Shown piece after piece: positions 62,732 through 64,000 of a stretch of 64,000 bases of DNA. Source of the stretch: Pseudomonas citri. GTDB lineage: Bacteria > Pseudomonadota > Gammaproteobacteria > Pseudomonadales > Pseudomonadaceae. Every line of letters begins with the position of its first letter. Position 1 is the first letter of the stretch. The position numbers and the translations under genes are program-made. The notes under the pieces are model-generated. The model was not told the origin of the DNA. It made no database searches and saw nothing but the letters and a program-made list of their open reading frames with translations. The stretch spans positions 62,001-126,000 of the forward strand of contig NZ_JAODAB010000003.1 in the NCBI RefSeq assembly GCF_025336485.1. The letters are read 5' to 3'.

Positions 62732-64000
62732 TCATTTGCCGCTGATGGCCGCGTCCACCAGTGCCTGGGCCTCACCCACCAGTTGCTTGAGGTGGTCATC
62801 GCCGATGAAGCTCTCGGCGTAGATCTTGTAGATGTCCTCGGTGCCCGATGGACGCGCCGCGAACCAGCCGTTCTCGGTCATGACCTTCAAGCCGCCAATG
62901 GCCTGGTCGTTTCCAGGCGCATGGCTGAGGATGCCCTGGATCTTTTCCCCAGCCAGTTCGGTGGACGCAACCTGATCCGGCGACAATTTGCTCAACAGCG
63001 CCTTCTGCTGCGGGCTGGCCTTGGCATCGACGCGTACCGAGAACGGCTCGCCCAGTTCGTCGGTCAGGGCGCGGTAAGCCTGGCTTGGATCGCGACCGCT
63101 GCGAGCGGTCATTTCAGCCGCCAGCAATGCCGGGATCAGGCCATCCTTGTCGGTGCTCCAGACGCTGCCGTCCTTGCGCAGGAACGAAGCACCCGCACTC
63201 TCTTCGCCGCCAAAGCCCAGGGAGCCGTCGAACAGGCCGTCGGCAAACCACTTGAAGCCCACCGGTACCTCGTAGAGGCGACGGCCGAGGCGACGGGTCA
63301 CTCGATCGATCAGGCCGCTACTGACCACGGTCTTGCCCACGGCAGCATCGGCGCGCCATTGCGGACGGTTCTGGAACAGGTAATCGATGGACACCGCCAG
63401 ATAGTTGTTCGGCGCCAGCAAGCCGCCGGACGGCGTCACGATGCCATGACGATCATGGTCCGGGTCGCAGGCGAAGGCCACGTCGAAACGCTCCTTCAAG
63501 CCGATCAGCCCTTGCATGGCGTGGCTGGACGACGGGTCCATGCGGATCTGCCCGTCCCAGTCGACGGTCATGAAGCGAAAGGTCGAATCCACCTCGGTGT
63601 TGACCACGTCCAGGTCCAGGCGGTAATGCTCGGCAATGGCGGGCCAGTAGCGCACGCCCGCACCGCCCAACGGGTCGACGCCCAGGCGCAGGCCGGCATT
63701 GCGGATAGCGTCGAAGTCGATGACGTTGATCAGGTCCGCCACGTAGGTGTTGACGTAGTCATGGCGGTGGGTGGTGTCCGCCTTCAATGCCTGTTCGTAG
63801 CTGATGCGCTTGACGCCCGCCAACTGGTTGGCCAGCAGCTCGTTGGCCTTGGCTTCGATCCACTTGGTGATATGGGTGTCGGCCGGGCCACCGTTGGTGG
63901 GGTTGTATTTGTAGCCACCGCTTTGCGGCGGGTTGTGGGACGGGGTGATGACGATGCCGTCCGCCAGGCCGCTGGTACGACCCCGGTTGTAGCAGAGGAT
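62732..64000 (-). CDS. pgm: Phosphoglucomutase (alpha-D-glucose phosphate-specific), 5' end beyond window
   Basis: About 422 C-terminal residues are present; the reading frame stays open to the right edge, so the N-terminus lies outside (the full enzyme is about 550 residues). It interconverts glucose 1-phosphate and glucose 6-phosphate. Visible marks are the phosphoserine loop [16 protein letters not shown] near the edge, the metal-binding loop [12 protein letters not shown], the sugar-binding loop [12 protein letters not shown], and the phosphate-binding [12 protein letters not shown] near the end. A perfect 32-bp palindrome follows the stop. Confidence 0.95.
   Translation of the reverse strand: MLCYNRGRTSGLADGIVITPSHNPPQSGGYKYNPTNGGPADTHITKWIEAKANELLANQLAGVKRISYEQALKADTTHRHDYVNTYVADLINVIDFDAIRNAGLRLGVDPLGGAGVRYWPAIAEHYRLDLDVVNTEVDSTFRFMTVDWDGQIRMDPSSSHAMQGLIGLKERFDVAFACDPDHDRHGIVTPSGGLLAPNNYLAVSIDYLFQNRPQWRADAAVGKTVVSSGLIDRVTRRLGRRLYEVPVGFKWFADGLFDGSLGFGGEESAGASFLRKDGSVWSTDKDGLIPALLAAEMTARSGRDPSQAYRALTDELGEPFSVRVDAKASPQQKALLSKLSPDQVASTELAGEKIQGILSHAPGNDQAIGGLKVMTENGWFAARPSGTEDIYKIYAESFIGDDHLKQLVGEAQALVDAAISGK

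Overview
The window reads as chromosomal DNA of a Pseudomonas from the fluorescens species complex. The case rests on GC-rich coding, a methionine gamma-lyase locus laid out like mdeRAB of P. putida, a PaFAN1-type nuclease, DUF1652 and YgdI/YgdR-type small proteins, and short REP-like inverted elements (core GCGAGCAAGCTTTGCTCC) between genes. The assignment is inferred from gene content; no rRNA or tRNA gene was seen.

Left part (1-8.5 kb): a dapA-family aldolase, then a two-gene AT-rich cassette (membrane protein with a HEAT-like tail, and a CDA-fold deaminase) that looks acquired. Next come the Lrp-type regulator mdeR, divergent from mdeA-mdeB, which degrade methionine to methanethiol and 2-oxobutyrate and probably decarboxylate the latter. 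The mdeR/mdeA gap holds a candidate operator.

8.7-27.4 kb: an insecticidal-type Tc (ABC) toxin locus of only two very large genes, a TcB-TcC fusion with an RHS cocoon and an unclassified C-terminal cargo, followed by a 3396-residue TcA-like protein with a PA14-like insert and many cysteines. A small unknown gene with a terminator-like hairpin inside it closes the locus.

27.4-37.2 kb: a type VI secretion accessory island. On the minus strand are DUF2169 adaptor, a degenerate ketosynthase-like protein, a DUF4150 PAAR-like protein with a C-terminal His/Cys module, and a candidate immunity protein. On the plus strand are VgrG, DUF6484 and TIGR02270. A PrpF-family isomerase sits between the two halves.

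37.2-50.4 kb: metabolic and stress genes. These are an MTHFR/MTHFR_C fusion, an IorAB-type molybdenum hydroxylase with a convergent AraC regulator, a YkgJ zinc/iron cluster protein, a three-gene operon of exported proteins (epoxide-hydrolase-like, cytochrome P460, serine alpha/beta hydrolase), a PatB-type C-S lyase, and a GCS2-family ligase translationally coupled to a LigD-like protein that lacks its ligase domain.

50.7-64 kb: a hybrid PAS histidine kinase, a translationally coupled FAN1 nuclease / nuclease-helicase pair, a small lipoprotein, a LysR regulator divergent from an MFS exporter, DUF1652, a UvrD-like helicase, and phosphoglucomutase running off the right edge.
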